Below the pieces are notes generated by a model. That model had not been told where the DNA came from. It saw nothing but the letters and a program-made list of their open reading frames with translations, and ran no database searches. The position numbers and the translations under genes were made by a program. Below, in pieces: positions 16,841 through 25,690 of a stretch of DNA of 64,000 nucleotides; the first letter of the stretch is position 1, and every line of letters starts with the position of its first letter. Source of the DNA: Microbacterium sp. BR1. GTDB lineage: Bacteria > Actinomycetota > Actinomycetes > Actinomycetales > Microbacteriaceae. The stretch is taken from the NCBI RefSeq assembly GCF_002812725.1, contig NZ_NMUN01000008.1:62001-126000 (forward strand). The letters are read 5' to 3'.

Positions 16841-17649
16841 TCAGCGCGATACGCGGAAGACGGGCCAGCCGATCTCCATGACGACGATCCGATCCACTCC
16901 GGGGAACCCCGTGACGTACGTCTCACGCACGGGCGCGTCGATCGCGAGCTCATGACGGGCCACGTATTCACCGAGCGCCGCGTACGCGCGCGGGACGGCC
17001 GCGTCGGGACCGTGGTGGGTGGCCACGGCCAGCTCGACCGCGGGCAGGTCGAGAACGGCCGCGTCATCGCCGATCGTGCCGTCGTCGAACCCTGGACCCA
17101 CGGTCAGATACACCGTGGCGGCGCCGTACTCATCCGTGAACAGCTCGTTGGGCCAGACCCCGCCGTATGCCCCCGTGGATGACGGGTCGTTGTTCTCGGC
17201 GATGCTCTGCAGGGTGGCGATCCCTCGGCGGAACCACGCGCCGAGCGAATCGAGCGGGATGTCCTCGCTGATCGCCACGACGCGCGTTTCGGGAACGCTG
17301 CGGTGGACGATCTCGATGGGCGGGCCGCCGGCTCGAGTATCGAGCGCAGATTCGCGACCGCGGCGCGCGTTGCGCTGAGCTTCGCCTCCATCCGTTCCAG
17401 ATGCTCGCTCAGCAGCCTCGCTCGCACATCGATGCTCGGCGCAGCCATGAGGTCGCGAACGGATTCCACGGGCACATCGAGTTCGCGCAGCGTCCGGACG
17501 ATCTGAGCATCCGCGATCTGCTCTGCCGCGTACAGTCGGTACCCGTTCTGGTCGTCGACGTGGGCGGGAGCGAGCACCCCGCTCTGGTGGTAGAAGCGGA
17601 GCGCTTTGGCGCTCATCCGGACCGCGCGCGAGAAGTCGCCGATGGTCAT
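16841..17649 (-). pseudogene. MerR-family regulator with GyrI-like effector domain, broken by a frameshift
   Basis: The N-terminal part (from the ATG at 17649) is a MerR DNA-binding domain: MTIGDFSRAVRMSAKALRFY, then a wing with NGYRLY and a coiled helix ending in NLRSILEP. After about 17333 the homology moves to another frame, RAGGPPIEIVHRSVPETRVV, and continues as VAISEDIPLDSLGAWFRRG to the stop at 16841, which is a GyrI-like small-molecule-binding domain. One missing base in the GC-rich run at 17321-17337 would restore a single protein of about 269 residues. Either this is a real inactivating mutation or a sequencing error in the homopolymer-rich segment. It follows the GntR gene by 35 bp. 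Confidence 0.8.
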
Positions 17650-17684
17650 GAGGTCACCCACGGGGCGATTATCCCGCAGGATGC

Positions 17685-18380
17685 TCACGCGTCTGCGGAA
17701 TCTTCTCCAGATGCCCCCGCGCCACCGTCATCCGTGTCTCCGCTCGCCGGCAGGCTGTGCCAGATGTCGAAGGACACCGATTCCGCACCCCGCGCATCAC
17801 CGGCGGCGAGAAGCTCGATGAGCTGCTCGTGCCTCGCGACGGACGCGCGTCCATCACCCGTGAACCGGTGTCGCTCGGCCCGGCGCACCAGCGGACCGAA
17901 CTGTTCGAGAACCGCCTCGAGGGCACGGTTGCCGAGCGCGGCGACCGGGATCATGTGCAATTCGTCGTCGGCTTCGAGCGCGGCGGCGAGGTCGTTCGCG
18001 ACGAGCGCGTCGGCGAAGCGGCGATTGGCGTCTCGCATGCGGCCGATGTCGTCGGCGCTCAACCGGCCCGTCGTCTCGCGCACCGCCAGCCCGTGCATGG
18101 CGGCGATGACGTCGCGCGCATCGCGGACCGCCCGCGGATCGATCGTGCTCACGGCCGTCGATCGGCCGGGCACGGCGACCACGAGTCCACTGGCCCCGAG
18201 GCGCAACAGCGCTTCGCGCACCGGCGTGCGACTGACGCCGAGCCAGGTTGCCAGATCACCGTCCCTCAGCTGCTCCCCCGGTTCGAAGGTGCCGTCGACG
18301 ATCGCGTCGCGGAGGCGCAGATAGACGTCATCGCGGAGCAAGGAGCGGTCTACGCCAGAGCGGCCAGCGGGAATCGGCAT
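17685..18380 (-). CDS. GntR-family (FadR/FCD subgroup) transcriptional regulator
   Basis: A 231-residue regulator. The winged-helix domain spans about residues 10-75, with the recognition motif LATWLGVSRTPVREALLRL. The C-terminal FCD ligand domain has metal-binding His in DDELHMIPVA and in the later RHEQLIELLAAGD. FCD regulators bind small organic acids and repress catabolic genes. The upstream sequence holds a dyad (18381-18392) touching the start and three 12-bp repeats (18459-18494), which suggests autoregulation. The downstream MerR gene and the upstream SDR gene lie on the same strand. I use the ATG at 18380; Met codons at 18389 and 18398 are alternatives. Confidence 0.88.
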   Translation of the reverse strand: MPIPAGRSGVDRSLLRDDVYLRLRDAIVDGTFEPGEQLRDGDLATWLGVSRTPVREALLRLGASGLVVAVPGRSTAVSTIDPRAVRDARDVIAAMHGLAVRETTGRLSADDIGRMRDANRRFADALVANDLAAALEADDELHMIPVAALGNRALEAVLEQFGPLVRRAERHRFTGDGRASVARHEQLIELLAAGDARGAESVSFDIWHSLPASGDTDDGGAGASGEDSADA

Positions 18381-18392
18381 GCAATACATTGC
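18381..18392. promoter_or_regulatory. Dyad at the GntR gene start (candidate operator)
   Basis: GCAAT-AC-ATTGC is a perfect 5-bp inverted repeat with a 2-bp centre, directly upstream of the ATG at 18380. FCD-type GntR proteins bind short AT-centred dyads like this, so autorepression is plausible. Confidence 0.4.
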
Positions 18393-18458
18393 GCACACCT
18401 CGGGTGGGGATGCAAATCCTCATCCTCTATCGATCCGTGTATTTCAGTGTTCTGCACC

Positions 18459-18494
18459 GCGGTGCACAACGCGGTGCACAACGCGATGCACAAC
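18459..18494. repeat. Three tandem 12-bp repeats upstream of the GntR gene
   Basis: GCGGTGCACAAC occurs twice in a row, followed by GCGATGCACAAC with one change. Each unit contains the palindrome TGCA. The first unit overlaps the perfect dyad TGCACCGCGGTGCA (18453-18466). The array lies in the 178-bp gap between the SDR and GntR genes. Confidence 0.8.
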
Positions 18495-18558
18495 GCGGCG
18501 TGACGCAGCGTGCTCGGCGGAGTGACCTCGTCCGCAGCTTGTTGCTGCATTCGACATG

Positions 18559-19323
18559 TCAGCGAGCGGTCTGTCCGGCGTCGATCGTCACGGCCGACCC
18601 GCTGGTGAATGTCGATTCCTCACTCAGAAGAAAGCACACGGTCGCCGCGATCTCCTCCGGCGCGGCGTAGCGGCCGAGGGGGACGTCCGAAAGAAACGCT
18701 TCGTGACCGCCTGGGCCGACTTCATCTTCCACGGATGCCATGAGCTGGCCCGCTACCGGGCCAGGACAGATTGCGTTCACCCGAACATTTCTCGCTGCAA
18801 GTTCGAGTGCAGCAGTACGGGTGAGACCCACCACAGCGTGCTTCGAAGCTACATAGCCTGCTATTCCGGGGGAACCAACGAGACCTGCGACGCTCGCCGT
18901 GTTCACGATCGAAGCCCCCGAGCGCATCACCGCCGCGACGTGCTTCAGTCCCAGGAACACACCTTTCACATTGACTGCCATCACCCGATCGAACTGGAGG
19001 GCGTCGTATTCTTCGACGGGGCTGATCGGCCCGACGATGCCAGCGTTATTGAAGAACGCGTCGACGCGACCGTCTCCCAACGTCATCGCGGCGGCAACGT
19101 AGCCCGCCACCGACGGCTCGTCCGTGACATCGGCGACGTGTCCAACGGCCTCTGAGCCCGCCGAGCTGAGCGCACGTACGGTGAGCTGCAGCGCAGCCTC
19201 GTCTCGATCCACGCAGAGCACCTTGGCACCCTCACGCGCGAGCCGCAGTGCAGTCGCGCGCCCGATTGTCCCGCCTGCGCCCGTGACAATCGCGGTCTTC
19301 CCCGTGAATCTCGCTACTGACAT
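18559..19323 (-). CDS. Short-chain dehydrogenase/reductase
   Basis: A 254-residue classical SDR. The NAD(P)-binding glycine motif is VTGAGGTIGRA (near residue 13) and NNAG appears as FFNNAGIVG. The catalytic residues are Ser in IVNTASVAGLVG and Tyr-x-x-x-Lys in GYVASKHAVVGLTR. An Asp at the end of the second strand (LCVDRDEAAL) favours NAD over NADP. It probably oxidises a hydroxy acid or alcohol. Together with the beta-keto acid cleavage enzyme upstream on the same strand, an oxidise-then-cleave pathway is plausible. The start is the ATG at 19323; the frame is open further upstream, but without homology. Confidence 0.88.
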   Translation of the reverse strand: MSVARFTGKTAIVTGAGGTIGRATALRLAREGAKVLCVDRDEAALQLTVRALSSAGSEAVGHVADVTDEPSVAGYVAAAMTLGDGRVDAFFNNAGIVGPISPVEEYDALQFDRVMAVNVKGVFLGLKHVAAVMRSGASIVNTASVAGLVGSPGIAGYVASKHAVVGLTRTAALELAARNVRVNAICPGPVAGQLMASVEDEVGPGGHEAFLSDVPLGRYAAPEEIAATVCFLLSEESTFTSGSAVTIDAGQTAR

Positions 19324-19514
19324 TCGCCGTCTCTTTTCTCGTTCGCGCTGGAAAGGCCAAGCGTGCCAAAATCCAGAGCGGTAAACCATGTACGGGATCC
19401 CACAAGAAACACGGCCGAGTGTGATCCGGGATATGCCTATTCGGAGCTCGGTACGCCGAGTTCTGCGAAGAGGCGACCGGCCCCAGGCGGCCGCGAGTTG
19501 GGACTCGAAGCGGA

Positions 19515-20399
19515 CTAGAACGCCACGTTCTCGCGTCCCTTGAGCTCGAGAATCTCGCGTGCCTCGGCAGGAGTCGCAACTTCGAAACCGAGCCCTTCGA
19601 GCACCTGGCGCATCTTCCGCACCTGTGAGGCATTGTCGGGGGCAAGCTCACCGGGGCCCAGCCAGAGCGAATCCTCCAGTCCGACTCGCACGTTGCCGCC
19701 CATCGCGGCCGACATCGCCGCAATCCGAAACTGCGAAGCACCCGCACCGAGGACCGACCAGCGGTAGTCATCACCGAACAGCCGGTCGGCCGTGCGCTTC
19801 ATGTGCATGACGTCTTCGGGGTGGGTGCCGATGCCGCCGAGGATGCCGAACACGGACTGGATGAAGAGCGGGGGCTTCACCAGCCCGCGGTCCAGGAAGT
19901 GCTTGAGGTTGTAGAGGTGCGCGATGTCGTAGCACTCGAATTCGAACCGAGTGTTGTTCTCGTAGCAGGTCGCCAGGATGTACTCGATGTCCTTGAACGA
20001 GTTGCGGAAGACCAGGTCCTTCGTAGCCGCCAGAAATTCCGGTTCCCAGTCGAACTTGAACTCCTTGTACCGATCGAGCAGGTGAAACAGCGCGAAATTG
20101 ATCGAGCCCATATTCAACGAAGCCACTTCAGGCTTGAGGATCTCCGCCGGCTTCACGCGCTCTTCGACCTTCATGAAGGGGCTTCCACCCGTCGTGAGGT
20201 TGATCACCGCGTCGGTCGCATCCTTGATCTGCGGAAGGAATCGCATGAAGCCTTCCGGTGTCTGGTCCGGTTGGCCGGTCTCGGGATTGCGGGCATGCAA
20301 ATGCAGGATCGACGCGCCCGCGTCTGCCGCCCCGAGGGCGTTTTCGATGATCTCGTCAGGCGTGATTGGCAGATGCGCTGACATCGACGGCGGCGTCAT
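19515..20399 (-). pseudogene. BKACE (beta-keto acid cleavage enzyme, DUF849), 5'-truncated
   Basis: The frame has 294 codons from the ATG at 20399. It matches the BKACE family from PSMSAHLPITPDEIIENALG onward. The zinc ligands are kept: His-x-His in ASILHLHARNP and the late Glu in VRVGLEDSLWLGPGE. Family members normally have about 15 more residues at the N-terminus, forming strand 1 with an active-site residue (a VIxTCAxTGA-like segment). Here that segment is missing and unrelated sequence belonging to the ROK gene follows. BKACE enzymes convert beta-keto acids plus acetyl-CoA to acetoacetate and a new CoA ester. The truncation probably abolishes or alters activity. Confidence 0.75.
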
Positions 20400-21373
20400 C
20401 CGGAGGCCGACCCGCTGCTCGGCTGGTCTTCGATCGCACCTCGCGTGTGTGCATCGGGATCGACTTGGGCGCAACGCACGGATCAGTCGGCGTCATGGAC
20501 CTGTCTGGAGAGGTGCTGCGTGAGGAGAGCAGGGTTCTCGACATCGCGGACGGACCGGCGCAGATCCTGACCTGGGCGCTCGACACCGCAGAGCGCCTCC
20601 TCCGCGCGACCGGGCGGAAGAAGCGCCAACTCCTGGGCATCGGGGTGGGGGTTCCCGGTCCCGTCGAGCACTCGACAGGACGACCGATCCGGCCGCCCAT
20701 CATGCCGGGATGGGATGGCTTCGACATTCCCTCGTTCGTGCAGCAACGGCTTGAAGCACCGGTCCTCGTCGACAACGACGTGAACCTCTTGGCGCTCGGC
20801 GAACGCGCTACCCGCTGGCCGGCGGTCAGCGATCTCCTCTTCATCAAGGTCGCGACCGGCATCGGCGCGGGAATAATCCTCGGAGGTGCGTTGCAGCGCG
20901 GCGCCCGCGGTTCGGCCGGCGATATCGGCCACGTCCAGGTGCCGGGCGTCGCGGACGATCGCGACCTCGAGGCCATGGCGAGCGCTCCCGCGATAGCGGC
21001 CCAACTTGGTCGCGACGGTGCGACGGTGGCCACCGGTGACGTGATCGACCGTATCCGCACCGGTGACCCAACAGCGATCGCTGCAGCCCGGGAGGCTGGA
21101 CGTGTCATCGGCAAGGTCACGGCGGCGTGTGTCAGCATCCTGAACCCCTCCGTCGTAGTGATCGGTGGACAACTGGGGGTGAATGTGCAGGAGATCATCG
21201 CTGGAGTCAGGGAGGTCGTTTATCAACGATCGATCCCCCTGGCAACGCAGCACCTGAACATCGTGCCCGCGGAGGGAGGCGCCACAGCCGGAATCCGCGG
21301 GGCGGGGCTGATGGTTCTGTCCGAACGACTCAGCGCATCGGCCGTTGATGACCTGATCGCACAGACCGTGTGA
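20366..21373 (+). pseudogene. ROK-family transcriptional regulator lacking its winged helix (5'-truncated)
   Basis: The frame opens at a TTG (20366), but homology starts at SSGGRPAARLVFDRTSR. That is the tail of the winged-helix wing of NagC/XylR-type ROK regulators, and is followed by the ASKHA domain: IGIDLGATHGSVGVM, VGVPGPVEHSTG, VDNDVNLLALGERATRW and TGIGAGIILGG. The usual zinc motif after the sugar site is degenerate (GDIGHVQVPGVADD has no Cys-x-Cys). About 65-70 N-terminal residues, including the recognition helix, are absent. Just upstream lies the truncated start of the divergent BKACE gene. A single deletion that removed both 5' ends explains this. Without the helix-turn-helix the product cannot act as a repressor. 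Confidence 0.8.
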
Positions 21374-21586
21374 CTTGACGGCCTACGTTCGCGGCTCGCA
21401 CCACGATAATCGTCCGAGTCTCACCTCACACGCGCCTGGGGCACGAACTCGACGGAGGATGCAGCGCCCCGGCTAACTTCGATGCACTTTCAGGACGAGG
21501 GCTGCGCGACCGTGCCTACTCCTGGACGGCGAGCGTATTCCTGACACTCGCATCGCAGTACCGCACGAGCTGAGACGGGAACTCCG

Positions 21587-22522
21587 TCAGTATGCGAGGT
21601 AGGCGGAGTGAGCAATCACGAGGTCCTGCCACCCTTGCCCGACCGACTTGAAGACCGGCACTCCTGAGCGCCGAAAAGCAGGTCCCGAGCCACCCGACGT
21701 CACCAAATCCCGCAGCGGAACCAGCGCGTCTGCACTCAAGGCACCATCTGCGATCGCCATGACGACATCGCCTGCCTCGCGCAGCGCGGTAGGGACATCC
21801 TCGACGACGACCAGCGCGCGCCCCATCAAGACCGCGTCCAGCTCCCGGCGATCGGGGTGGTGAGACCCCACCGCGACGATCATCGCGTCGTCGCGGACCG
21901 ACGCCCCGTCGAATAGCGGGCGTGCCGCGCTCGTCGCGGCCACGATGATGTCGGCCCGGGGCACGTCGCCGACGACCCCGACCGTGGCATGGATACCGTG
22001 CGCCCCGAGCCGGGCGACGAGGGCCGCCGAGCTCTCGTGCGAACGCGAGACGATCCTGATGTCGTCAAGAGGACGTACGGCAAGCAACGCGTGCACATGC
22101 CCCTCGGCCTGCGGTCCCGCGCCGAAGACGACGACTCGATGTCCCGCGGGCGCGGCGAGCGCATCCACAGCCACGGCGGACAAAGCCGGCGTCCGGATCG
22201 ACGTCAACGCCGCGCCGTCCAGCAGCGCCCGGGGGGTGAGCGTCTCGGAGTCCATGAGGATGTACGTCGCCTGGATGCGGGGACGGCCAAGCGCGTCGTT
22301 CCCCGGAGCGACCGACAGGACTTTGACCCCCGCCATCCCGCCGTGCTCCGCCGGCATCAGGAGAAGCTCCCCGTGCTCAGTGGGAACGGCAGTCCGGGCG
22401 GGCTGTCCGGCCGGATCCAGGCCGCGCCGCAGCGCCGATCGCAGGGCACTCACCGCGTCATGCCACGGGACGAGCGCGAACACGGCGGCGGCGTCGAGCG
22501 TGATCACGTCGGAACCGGTCAT
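21587..22522 (-). CDS. Ornithine cyclodeaminase/mu-crystallin family protein
   Basis: A 311-residue protein. The substrate-side N-domain begins ITLDAAAVFALVPW and includes KVLSVAPGNDALGRPRIQAT with the conserved Lys. The NAD-binding domain has VVVFGAGPQAEGHVHAL (GxGxQ-type loop) and later VGSHHPDRRELD, where family members carry the catalytic Asp. Members include ornithine cyclodeaminase (ornithine to proline), alanine dehydrogenase, ketimine reductases and pyrroline-carboxylate reductases. In this neighbourhood, with PutA and RidA, a product such as proline or a cyclic imino acid is plausible, but the subfamily cannot be set from sequence alone. It is divergent from the RidA gene with 143 bp between them. 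Confidence 0.87.
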   Translation of the reverse strand: MTGSDVITLDAAAVFALVPWHDAVSALRSALRRGLDPAGQPARTAVPTEHGELLLMPAEHGGMAGVKVLSVAPGNDALGRPRIQATYILMDSETLTPRALLDGAALTSIRTPALSAVAVDALAAPAGHRVVVFGAGPQAEGHVHALLAVRPLDDIRIVSRSHESSAALVARLGAHGIHATVGVVGDVPRADIIVAATSAARPLFDGASVRDDAMIVAVGSHHPDRRELDAVLMGRALVVVEDVPTALREAGDVVMAIADGALSADALVPLRDLVTSGGSGPAFRRSGVPVFKSVGQGWQDLVIAHSAYLAY

Positions 22523-22665
22523 TCGCCCTCCCCCGTGGTCGCCATGGTGCGTTGACGCGAAATCTCCGCGCGATCACTGTGCAGGATGCCCGGGGTGCGG
22601 CGCGACCCCACTGTTAGCCTCGGCGCGCGGCAACCGAGCGCCGCACGGACACAGGGGCTCATGAC

Positions 22666-23043
22666 ATGGATATCGACATCATCGCACCCGACCACGAATC
22701 GCTTGAGGAGGGTTCCTTCAGCCCGGCCATGCGTGCCGGCGGTTGGGTCTTCACCTCCGGGCAGGTGGGCGAGAGAACCAACGGGACCGTACCCGAGTCG
22801 TTCCCGGACGAGGTCGAACTCGCCCTCGACAACCTGGAATCCGTACTCGCCGCGGCGGGGAGCGATCTCGCGCACGTGATGCGGATCGAGGTCATCCTCG
22901 CCGATATGTCCGACTTCGCGGCGATGAACGAGGTCTACCGGAAGCGGATGAGTGCCCCCCGGCCCGCCCGTTATACCCATGGCTCTGCTCTCGCGCCGGG
23001 GTATCGGGTCGAGTTCGTGGCCACGGCTGTCGTGGTGGATTGA
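22666..23043 (+). CDS. RidA/YjgF-family protein
   Basis: A 125-residue RidA-fold protein. Typical features are GGWVFTSGQVGERTNGT, the helix with LDNLESVLAAAGSDLAHVMR, IEVILADMSDFAAMNEVYRK and the catalytic-site Arg in RPARYTHGSALAPG. Canonical RidA hydrolyses reactive enamine and imine intermediates. The C-terminus here (VEFVATAVVVD) lacks the Glu of the RidA subgroup, so it is probably a Rid2-7 type with unknown substrate. It lies between the cyclodeaminase-like gene and the aminopeptidase gene, both amino-acid enzymes whose products can give imines, which is consistent with a clearing role. Confidence 0.87.
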   Translation: MDIDIIAPDHESLEEGSFSPAMRAGGWVFTSGQVGERTNGTVPESFPDEVELALDNLESVLAAAGSDLAHVMRIEVILADMSDFAAMNEVYRKRMSAPRPARYTHGSALAPGYRVEFVATAVVVD

Positions 23044-23078
23044 GATGTGCGCGGCATAGCCCGCCGCAGTCCTGCCGG

Positions 23079-24467
23079 TCATGACGGCCGGATGAGGTCG
23101 GCGATGAGGGCGACTCCGTAGCCGGTGCCGCCCGCGGCGCCCAAAGCGTCAGCCGTGTGCCGAAAGGCCGGTCCCGCCATGTCGACGTGCGCCCACGGGA
23201 CCTCCGCAACGAATCGACTCAGCAAGAGGGCAGCCGTGGAGACGCGCGCTCGAGGTACACCGGGGAAGTTCTTGTAGTCGGCGATATCTGATGTGATCTG
23301 TGCGTTCACGTCGGCCTGGAGAGGCATCCGCCACACGCGATCCCCGGTCCGCTCCCCCGCTGCGAGCAGGCGCGACGCGAGGGCGTCGTCCGTCGCGACG
23401 AGCGCCGCGAAGTCATCCCCGAGCGCGTTCCGTGCAGCGTAGGTGAGGGCCGCGAGGTCCACGATCGTGCGCGGCCCCATCTCGACGGCCCGTGCGAACG
23501 CATCGACGAGGATGACCCGACCCTCGAAGTCCGTGTCCAGGATCTCGAGAGTCGCGCCGTTCCGGACGCGAACGACGTCACCCGGCCGGACCGCGTGCGC
23601 ACCGGGCATGTTCTCGACGATCGGGATGACGGCCGAGAAGGAGCGACCCGGTGCAAGCGACGGCAGCAGCGAGAATGCGGCGATGACCGCCGCCGCGCCG
23701 GCCATGTCGGACTTCATGTCCATGAGCGCTTCGGGGGATTTCAGGGACATCCCGCCCGAGTCGAAGGTCACGCCCTTCGCGACGAAAGCGTATTCGGGCG
23801 GCCCCTCACCGAGGGCGAGTTCCAGCAACAGCGGCGGGTGGGCGGATCCCTTCCCGATGGCGATGATGCCACCGTATCCTCCGTCCTCCAGTTCCGCCGC
23901 ATCCCGGATGACGACATGAACGCCCAGGGGCTCCAGCAGCTCGCGCGCCCGGCGGGCGAGTTCCGCGGGCGTGAGCGCGGAGGGCGGCAGATTGACGAGA
24001 TCACGTGCGTGCTGCACGGCCGCGGCGATTCGCGCGCCTCGCTCCCAGGCATCCGGAGAGGATGCGCCCGCGCGTGCGGGCAGCGACCGCGATGTGAAGG
24101 TCGTCTCGCCGGTCATGCGGAAGCGGTAGCCGCCCCAGGCGATTCCGCGGGCGATCGCGACGACCGCCTCGTCGTCGGGGGACGCGGCGAACGAGTCGAT
24201 GTCGACCTCGAGCGTGATCGGGTCGGATGCCTCGGACACCGCGAACGCCGCGGACACCCGGCGTGCGATGGCCGCGGCCGCGCGCGCCAACCGCTCGGGC
24301 GACGACGCGTCCCGAGCGCCGACGCCGGTGACTCCGACGATGTGGTCGCCCGACTGCTCGATCCGCGTCTGGCCGATGCGCCCGGTGAAGCCGTCCACGC
24401 GGCGCGCGTCGAAGACGTCGGTGTCGATGTCGTCCTCGTAGACCGCTCTGACGACGACCGTGCTCAT
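23079..24467 (-). CDS. Leucyl aminopeptidase family protein (M17)
   Basis: A 462-residue M17 metallopeptidase. The N-terminal alpha/beta domain (1-170) is followed by the catalytic domain. Metal and active-site residues are all present: Lys and Asp in KGVTFDSGGMSLKS, Asp in MDMKSDMAGAAAV, and Asp, Glu and Arg in DTDFEGRVIL, where the usual Asn-Thr-Asp-Ala-Glu reads Asp-Thr-Asp-Phe-Glu. It should release N-terminal residues from peptides in the cytosol; Cys-Gly and proline-containing substrates are known for relatives. It is the last gene of the minus-strand cluster and overlaps the amidohydrolase gene by ATGA. Confidence 0.9.
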   Translation of the reverse strand: MSTVVVRAVYEDDIDTDVFDARRVDGFTGRIGQTRIEQSGDHIVGVTGVGARDASSPERLARAAAAIARRVSAAFAVSEASDPITLEVDIDSFAASPDDEAVVAIARGIAWGGYRFRMTGETTFTSRSLPARAGASSPDAWERGARIAAAVQHARDLVNLPPSALTPAELARRARELLEPLGVHVVIRDAAELEDGGYGGIIAIGKGSAHPPLLLELALGEGPPEYAFVAKGVTFDSGGMSLKSPEALMDMKSDMAGAAAVIAAFSLLPSLAPGRSFSAVIPIVENMPGAHAVRPGDVVRVRNGATLEILDTDFEGRVILVDAFARAVEMGPRTIVDLAALTYAARNALGDDFAALVATDDALASRLLAAGERTGDRVWRMPLQADVNAQITSDIADYKNFPGVPRARVSTAALLLSRFVAEVPWAHVDMAGPAFRHTADALGAAGGTGYGVALIADLIRPS

Positions 24468-25690
24468 GGCCCGAATCCAGGTTCGACCGGCACCCCGTCC
24501 AGCACGACCCTCGGACGCCGGTCGCTCCAGAGCATCGCGGGGTCGTCGAGGGGATTGCCGTCGAAGATCAGCACGTCACCGAAAGCGCCCGGTCCGATCC
24601 TGCCGATGCGGTCGTTCCTCAGCAGCGCCGCATTCACCGACGTGACGCTCCGCAACAGCTCGAGCACGCCCGAGACCTCGCTCTGCAGCCGGAGGCCGTG
24701 CAGTTGCTCGCTCTCGAGCCCTCCCATCAGGTCGGATCCGAAGCCCACGGGCACGCCCGCGCCGGACGCGCGCTCGATGGCGGTCTTGCCAAGGTCGAGC
24801 ACCTCGGCATTCTTGGCGAGCCCGATGGAGGTCATGCCCAGCTCGCCGCCGTGGCGGGACATCGCGTCGTATGTGACCAGGGTGGGTACGAGGTACGCAC
24901 CGGCATCCGCCATCGCGCGCGCCGTCTCCTCGTCGAGCAGGTTCCCGTGCTCGATCGAGCGGACCCCGCCGCGCAGGGCGTGCTGGATGGCTTCCGATGA
25001 GTAAGCGTGCGCCGCCACGTAGCTTCCGCGCCGGGCCGCCTCCTCGGACACGACGCGGATCTCTGCCAGTGAGTACTGCGGGATCTTCAGCGGATCGGTC
25101 GGTGAGGTCACACCGCCCGACGCCATGATCTTGATGGCGTGCGCTCCCCCGTGCAGGCGGCTCCGCACGGCGATCCGCAACGCGTCCACCCCGTCGACGA
25201 TCTCGAGGCCCGGGCCGCCGTGGAAGCAGAGCGTGTCGTCGGGCGAGGTCGGGTCGCCGTGCCCGCCGGTCTGACTCAGGGCCGCGCCGGAGTAGAAGTA
25301 GCGCGGCGAGGTGAACAGGCCCTGCTCGATCGCGGTGTGCAGTCCTGCGTCACCGCCTGCGACGTCCCGAACGGTCGTGAATCCGCGTCGCAGAGCCGCG
25401 CCCAAGCGCTTGCGCGCGAGCAGGGCGACATAGCTGAGGTGACGGGTCTCGTTGTGCAGGAGGTTGAGCGACACTGCGTACGCGTGCAGGTGGGCGTCGA
25501 TGAAACCGGGGGTGACGACCCCGCCGCGAGCGTCGATCTCGGCGATACCGTCGAGCGCCGAATCGTCGGCGTCGAGCATGACACCATCGCGGATGACGAG
25601 GTCACGCTCAACCAGCGCTGCGGACGATCCATCGAACAGCAGGCCGTTGCGGATGCGCAGGGAACCGCCACGGGTGCGGAAGTGCGTCAT
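24464..25690 (-). CDS. Amidohydrolase, prolidase-like (Xaa-Pro dipeptidase branch of the amidohydrolase superfamily)
   Basis: A 408-residue metal-dependent TIM-barrel hydrolase. The small flanking beta domain (1-58) leads to the His-x-His metal motif in VTPGFIDAHLHAY. A later Lys lies in HAIKIMASGGVTS, His in YVAAHAYSS and IEHGNLL, and the Asp in VGFGSDLMGGLESEQLHG. The pattern, with GGHGDPTSPDD and SGGVTSPTDP, resembles characterised enzymes of this branch that hydrolyse L-Xaa-L-Pro dipeptides, and related imidazolonepropionase-like proteins. That fits the PutA and M17 genes nearby, but specificity is inference. It overlaps both neighbours by ATGA (25687-25690 and 24464-24467). Confidence 0.85.
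   Translation of the reverse strand: MTHFRTRGGSLRIRNGLLFDGSSAALVERDLVIRDGVMLDADDSALDGIAEIDARGGVVTPGFIDAHLHAYAVSLNLLHNETRHLSYVALLARKRLGAALRRGFTTVRDVAGGDAGLHTAIEQGLFTSPRYFYSGAALSQTGGHGDPTSPDDTLCFHGGPGLEIVDGVDALRIAVRSRLHGGAHAIKIMASGGVTSPTDPLKIPQYSLAEIRVVSEEAARRGSYVAAHAYSSEAIQHALRGGVRSIEHGNLLDEETARAMADAGAYLVPTLVTYDAMSRHGGELGMTSIGLAKNAEVLDLGKTAIERASGAGVPVGFGSDLMGGLESEQLHGLRLQSEVSGVLELLRSVTSVNAALLRNDRIGRIGPGAFGDVLIFDGNPLDDPAMLWSDRRPRVVLDGVPVEPGFGP

Noticed and set aside
18459..18494. A CRISPR array
   Set aside because: The repeats are 12 bp, directly adjacent with no spacers, and no cas gene is present.
21374..21586. A reading frame resembling LLDGERIPDTRIAVPHELRR between ROK and the cyclodeaminase gene
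   Set aside because: It has no start, is under 35 codons, and I could not place it in any family; it could be a gene remnant but is unsupported.
23079..24467. A non-functional M17 aminopeptidase because the Asn-Thr-Asp-Ala-Glu motif is changed
   Set aside because: The metal-binding Asp, Glu and the Arg of the motif are kept (DTDFEGR), and the Lys/Asp residues of the other motifs are also present.
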